Assembly: GCF_030209475.1 (NCBI RefSeq) | Contig: NZ_JARVRW010000003.1 | Coordinates: forward strand, 496,001-560,000 | Length of the DNA stretch: 64,000 nt | Direction of reading: 5' to 3' | Source of the DNA: Microbacterium sp. lyk4-40-TSB-66 | GTDB taxonomy: Bacteria > Actinomycetota > Actinomycetes > Actinomycetales > Microbacteriaceae | Shown here: positions 60,548 to 64,000 of the stretch, in pieces | Layout of the letters: every line of letters starts with the position of its first letter | Numbering within the stretch: position 1 is the first letter of the stretch | Made by a program: the position numbers and the translations under genes | The notes under the pieces: generated by a model | Told to the model about the DNA's origin: nothing | Databases searched by the model: none | The model's input: only the letters and a program-made list of their open reading frames with translations

Positions 60548-61882
60548 ATGAGCACACGGATCGCCGCCCGACGGGTCTATCTCGACGGCGCCTTCAGCCC
60601 CGCCACCGTCGTGATCAGCGACGGTGTGATCGCCGCCGTCGAGCCCTTCGATGCCGCCGCCACCACCGTGTTGCCCGGTGACGCCGTGCTGTTGCCGGGG
60701 CTCGTCGACTCGCACGTGCACCTCGACGAACCGGGGCGCACCGAGTGGGAGGGTTTCGCGACCGGAACCGCCGCCGCGGCGGCCGGTGGGGTCACGACGG
60801 TGGTCGACATGCCGCTGAACAGCCTGCCCGTCACCACCACCCCCGATGCTCTGGACGCCAAGCGGCGGGCCGCGACGGGAAAGCTCGCCGTCGACGTGGC
60901 GTACTGGGGCGGCGCCGTCCCCGAGAACCTCGGATCGCTGCGCGCGCTCTCCGAGGCCGGGGTCGTGGGATTCAAGTGCTTCCTGTCGCCCAGCGGCATC
61001 GACGAGTTCGGACACCTCGACACCGACCAACTCGAGCGGTGCCTCGCCGAACTCGCCGAGTTCGACGGCCTGCTCATCGTGCACGCCGAAGATCCCGCGC
61101 ATCTCCACGCCGATGGGCCGCTCGGGCCCCGCTACAGCGACTTCGAAGCCAGTCGCCCGCCGCTCAGCGAACGGGCCGCGATCCGCCGAGTGATCGACGC
61201 CGCCCGTCGAACGGGTGCCCGCGCGCACATCGTGCACGTCTCCGACGGCGGTGCGCTCGACGACGTGCGCGCGGCCAAGGCCGAGGGCGTGCGCCTCACG
61301 GTCGAGACGTGCCCGCACTACCTGACCCTCGACGCCGAAGACGTGCCCGACGGCGCGGGGGCGTTCAAGTGCTGCCCCCCGATCCGCGGCGGTGACAACC
61401 GCGACCTGCTGTGGGCGGGGATCGTCGACGGCACCATCGACGCGATCGTCAGCGACCATTCGCCGGCCACCGTCGAACTGAAGGGCAACCCCGACTTCGG
61501 TCTCGCGTGGGGCGGGATCGCCGGGCTGCAGACCGGCCTGTCGGCCGTGCACACCACCGCCCGAAAGAGGGGGCTGGCCTTCGAGAGCCTCCTGCCGCTG
61601 CTCACCACGGGCCCCGCACGCATCGCGAGCCTCGAAGGTCTCGGCGTGATCGAACCGGGCGCGCCGGCGCACCTCGTCGCCTTCGCCCCCGATGAGACGT
61701 TCGTCGTCGATGCCGCAACGCTCGAGTACCGCAACCCGGTGACGCCCTGGCACGGCAAGACCCTCACGGGCGTCGTGCGCGAGACGTGGCTTCGCGGTGA
61801 GTCGGTGTACCGCCGCGGTGCCGCGGTGACCGAGCGCGAGGGCCGCGAGATCCTGCACACGCCCGCGGCGGTCGAGGCGTGA
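60548..61882 (+). CDS. allB: Allantoinase
   Basis: A 444-residue cyclic amidohydrolase that opens the hydantoin ring of allantoin to allantoate. ATG 60548 begins at homology (STRIAARRVYLDG). Metal site: HVHLDEPG (His56, His58), the carboxylated lysine in GVVGFKCFLSP, LLIVHAEDPAH, AHIVHVSDGGA and SDHSPATV near the C-terminal half. TCPHYLTL and FKCCPPIRG are allantoinase-type. It follows the racemase and is coupled to the next gene by a 4-bp overlap. Confidence 0.93.
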   Translation: MSTRIAARRVYLDGAFSPATVVISDGVIAAVEPFDAAATTVLPGDAVLLPGLVDSHVHLDEPGRTEWEGFATGTAAAAAGGVTTVVDMPLNSLPVTTTPDALDAKRRAATGKLAVDVAYWGGAVPENLGSLRALSEAGVVGFKCFLSPSGIDEFGHLDTDQLERCLAELAEFDGLLIVHAEDPAHLHADGPLGPRYSDFEASRPPLSERAAIRRVIDAARRTGARAHIVHVSDGGALDDVRAAKAEGVRLTVETCPHYLTLDAEDVPDGAGAFKCCPPIRGGDNRDLLWAGIVDGTIDAIVSDHSPATVELKGNPDFGLAWGGIAGLQTGLSAVHTTARKRGLAFESLLPLLTTGPARIASLEGLGVIEPGAPAHLVAFAPDETFVVDAATLEYRNPVTPWHGKTLTGVVRETWLRGESVYRRGAAVTEREGREILHTPAAVEA

Positions 61883-63282
61883 GCGCCCCCGCGCACCAGG
61901 CCGCGGCCGCAGTCGTCGACCTTCTCGAGGGGACCCTCGCCGCGACGCCGGTGCCGATCCTCCAGCCGGGCGTCGGCCCCGTCCCCGGCGACCACTACCT
62001 CCGCGCCACGCCCGACACCGTGCTGTGGGGGCGGCTGCCGTGCGCGAGCGACACCGCGGTACTCGAGATCGCGTCGGGTGCGAGCGTCACGTTCGACACC
62101 GTGAGCCACGAGGGGATCCTCGACGACCAGGGCAAAGACCCGGCCGCCTACTTCGCGGCACACGGCGTTCCGCGCGAGCAGGTGCTCGACGACGCCGTCG
62201 AGATCGCGGCATCCGTCTCCCGCGACGTGACGGCCGACGGACCCCACGTCGTCGTCGGTCCCGTGCACGTGCGCGATGCCCATTCCGGCGACCTGCTCAA
62301 GATCACCGTCGAAAGCCTCGTTCCGCGGGTGCCCTACGGCGTCATCTCGAACCGGCACGGCAAAGGCGCGCTCGTCGGCGAGCTGCCGCGCGGCGAGCAC
62401 AACGTCAGCGTGTTCGCCGCCGTCGCCGAGCGGGGCGGCATCCTGCACGGCACGCTCCCCGTCGTCGAGGGAGGCGAGCCGGTCGTGGCCTTCCCCCTCG
62501 CGCCGTTCCTCGGCACGATGGGTGTCGCCGTCGCCGGGGCGGAACGCCCGCACTCGGTACCGCCGGGCAGGCACGGCGGCAACATCGACATCAACCTCCT
62601 GGTCGAGGGGACGATCCTCTACCTCCCCGTGCAGGTCGAGGGGGCGCTCGCGTACGTCGGCGACCCCCACTTCGCGCAGGGCGACGGCGAGGTCGCGCTC
62701 ACCGCTCTCGAGGCTTCCCTGCGCGCCACGCTGCGCTTCGAGGTGGTTCCCGCCGAGGCCGCCCGCGCGGCGTTCGGCGAGGTCGCCGGTCCCCTCGTGC
62801 GCACGCCCGAGTATCTCGTGCCGACCGGGATGGATCCCGACCTCGATGCGGCGATGCGCGCCTGCGTGCGCTCGTCTCTCTCTCTGCTGCACGGCCGCTG
62901 GGGAATGGACGAGCACCTGGGCTACGCCTACCTGAGCGCCGCGACCGACTTCGACATCTCGCAGGTCGTCGATATCGTCTCGGGCGTGCACGCACGCATC
63001 CGCGAGGCCGACTTCGCGGGAGTGCCGGCGGTGGAGCCCGAGGTGCGGGTGTCCGTCGATGTTCCGCGCGCCGCCGCCGCTACCCCTGCGCAGTCCGAAG
63101 ACGCCGCGGGCACCGGCGCGTCCGCCGACCCTTCGTCCGCAGACGCCGCGGGCACCGGCGCGTCCGCCGCCCCTCCGTCCGCAGACGCCGCGGGCACCGG
63201 CGCGTCCGCCGACCCCTCGTCGGCACGCGCCGAGAGCACCCCCGCGTTCGCAGCCCCCTCGTCCGAAGGAGACGCCGAGTGA
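61879..63282 (+). CDS. Acetamidase/formamidase family (FmdA/AmdA) protein with repeat tail
   Basis: A 467-residue enzyme starting at GTG 61879 (overlap GTGA). The FmdA/AmdA fold is shown by LRATPDTVLWGRLPCASDTAVLEIASGASVTFDTVSHEG, the central GPVHVRDAHSGDLLKITV, RHGGNIDINLLVEGTILYLPV and YLSAATDFDISQVVD. It hydrolyses a small amide with release of ammonia. In allantoin pathways it may handle formamide or another product, but the true substrate is not known. The last ~65 residues are three near-perfect 14-residue repeats (SADAAGTGASADPS), 42-bp units at 63094-63219, followed by a short tail. Confidence 0.83.
   Translation: MSAPAHQAAAAVVDLLEGTLAATPVPILQPGVGPVPGDHYLRATPDTVLWGRLPCASDTAVLEIASGASVTFDTVSHEGILDDQGKDPAAYFAAHGVPREQVLDDAVEIAASVSRDVTADGPHVVVGPVHVRDAHSGDLLKITVESLVPRVPYGVISNRHGKGALVGELPRGEHNVSVFAAVAERGGILHGTLPVVEGGEPVVAFPLAPFLGTMGVAVAGAERPHSVPPGRHGGNIDINLLVEGTILYLPVQVEGALAYVGDPHFAQGDGEVALTALEASLRATLRFEVVPAEAARAAFGEVAGPLVRTPEYLVPTGMDPDLDAAMRACVRSSLSLLHGRWGMDEHLGYAYLSAATDFDISQVVDIVSGVHARIREADFAGVPAVEPEVRVSVDVPRAAAATPAQSEDAAGTGASADPSSADAAGTGASAAPPSADAAGTGASADPSSARAESTPAFAAPSSEGDAE
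63094..63219. repeat. Three 42-bp tandem repeats in the amidase-like gene
   Basis: Three units of 42 bp begin at 63094, 63136 and 63178 and encode a 14-residue Ala/Gly/Ser/Pro repeat at the C-terminus. A probable recent expansion that keeps the frame. Confidence 0.85.
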
Positions 63283-63458
63283 GCCCCGCCCTCTCCGCCG
63301 CACTGGCCCGCGCCGAGCCGTTGCTCGCCGACACCGAGCCCTCCCTCGCCGCCCCGACCCCCGGTCGAGTGTCCACGACACGCCGCATCGCGCGGGTCGT
63401 CACCGGCGTGTCCTGGACACTCACGCGCCGGCGCCGAGCGGGTGGGAGCGCGCGATGA
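63279..63458 (+). CDS. Small basic protein of unknown function
   Basis: A 59-residue open frame with GTG 63279 overlapping the upstream stop (GTGA), an SD-like GAAGGAG at 63266, and a stop overlapping the next ATG (ATGA at 63455-63458). The double coupling implies translation. Composition is Ala/Pro/Arg-rich with no Cys; the second half (RRIARVVTGVSWTLTRRRRAGG) is strongly basic and may be amphipathic. Small partner proteins precede some amidases (AtzG/GatC-like), but I see no clear similarity to them. Function unknown. Confidence 0.55.
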   Translation: MSPALSAALARAEPLLADTEPSLAAPTPGRVSTTRRIARVVTGVSWTLTRRRRAGGSAR

Positions 63459-64000
63459 CGGATGCCACCATCCCCGCCGACCTGCGCGAGGCCTTCGACG
63501 CCTACGAGCGCGCCATCGTCGCGAACGACCTCGACGCCCTCGACGCGTTCTTCGCTCCCGGACCGGACACCCTCCGCGGCGACACGGCGGGGCTGCTCGT
63601 CGGCCACGACGCGATCAGCGGGTTCCGGTCGCTGCGCGGCGGTGTGCCACCGCGCGACATCGCCGAGGTCCACTACCGCCCGCTCGCCACGGCCACCCCC
63701 GACGCGAGCACCGACGGCGACGTCGCCCTGCTCATGTCGGTGTCGCAGTTCCGCGGCGGCGGGCGAGGCCTGCAGACGCAGGTGTGGCACCGCATCGACG
63801 GGCGGTGGCTCATCACCGCGGCGCACGTGACGCCGCGGACGCCTCCGCTCGACCGCACGATCTGGCGGAGCGTGGGCGACCCCTTCCTGCAGGGTGCCTG
63901 GGAGGGGCCGCTCGAGGGACTCACCGTCGCGGTGAAAGACCTGTTCGCCATCGCCGGCTTCCGCATCGGCGCGGGCAACCCGACGTTCCTCGAGGAAGCG
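63455..64000 (+). CDS. AtzH-domain amidase, 5' part (continues beyond window)
   Basis: The first 182 residues of an amidase, truncated by the right edge. ATG 63455 overlaps the previous stop. Residues ~1-125 are an NTF2-like AtzH domain (DLREAFDAYERAIVANDLDALDAFF, GFRSLRGGVPPRDIAEVHYRPLAT, LQTQVWHRIDGRWLITAAHVT). Residues ~140 on begin the amidase-signature fold with the catalytic lysine in GLTVAVKDLFAIAG and the next Gly-rich strand. AtzH-linked amidases are known near nitrogen-heterocycle catabolism. It completes the coupled set allB-FmdA-small ORF-amidase for ureide/amide nitrogen release. Confidence 0.85.
   Translation, partial: MTDATIPADLREAFDAYERAIVANDLDALDAFFAPGPDTLRGDTAGLLVGHDAISGFRSLRGGVPPRDIAEVHYRPLATATPDASTDGDVALLMSVSQFRGGGRGLQTQVWHRIDGRWLITAAHVTPRTPPLDRTIWRSVGDPFLQGAWEGPLEGLTVAVKDLFAIAGFRIGAGNPTFLEEA

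Overview
The window comes from a high-GC actinobacterium, most likely Microbacterium or another member of the Microbacteriaceae. The evidence is the roughly 70% GC content, frequent GTG/TTG starts, many 4-base ATGA/GTGA gene overlaps, the recurrent ggatgcc word inside genes, and the gene families present. The lifestyle suggested is a free-living or plant-associated saprophyte that breaks down plant polymers, makes an exopolysaccharide and scavenges purine nitrogen. I see no rRNA, tRNA, CRISPR array or insertion sequence.

Layout. (1) 1-14.2 kb: secreted enzymes for plant-wall or arabinose-rich material. These are the end of one secreted protein, a GH43-like enzyme, a GH127-like beta-L-arabinofuranosidase and a metzincin peptidase. 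All four end in versions of one ~85-residue C-terminal module. Between them lie a YcgR/YcgQ-type permease pair with a secreted propeller protein, and an orphan YhcG/DUF1016 PDDEXK nuclease. (2) 14.4-29.2 kb: a catabolic locus with a CUT1 sugar-type ABC transporter, alpha/beta hydrolase, HpaI-type aldolase, SDR, two HisD-like dehydrogenases, double NTF2-like protein, bicupin, nitrilase-family amidase, LacI and LysR regulators and an M20 amidohydrolase. Four intergenic sites with the half-site TGCATACG link the transporter, the dehydrogenase operon, the LacI gene and the NTF2/bicupin operon into one predicted regulon. The substrate is unknown; this is my best candidate for an undescribed system. 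(3) 29.5-31.9 kb: an NAD(P)H-type flavin reductase and a DUF4190-type membrane protein.

(4) 31.9-49.1 kb: an exopolysaccharide locus. It holds a DUF4012 protein, an 1,800-residue secreted glycosidase with four repeat units, three glycosyltransferases, a Pr6Pr-like membrane protein, an HxxxD acyltransferase, a Wzx-type flippase, a Wzy-type polymerase/ligase and a Wzz/BY-kinase-like chain-length protein. (5) 49.3-52.1 kb: a GH13 alpha-glucosidase with its LacI repressor and a perfect 14-bp operator between the promoter hexamers. (6) 52.2-54.6 kb: apt, a 5'-truncated FAD monooxygenase remnant overlapping a MarR gene, and a GNAT acetyltransferase. (7) 54.7-64 kb: purine/allantoin degradation. Urate hydroxylase (HpxO type), HIU hydrolase and OHCU decarboxylase convert urate to allantoin. 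A divergent operon carries an NCS1 permease, allantoin racemase-like protein, allantoinase, formamidase/acetamidase-like protein, a tiny unknown gene and an AtzH-domain amidase cut by the right edge. A cupin-XRE regulator sits between, facing two matching GTGAA-N8-TTCAC sites.

Functions are assigned by family recognition and visible motifs; no database search was possible. Residue numbers are counted from the starts chosen here.
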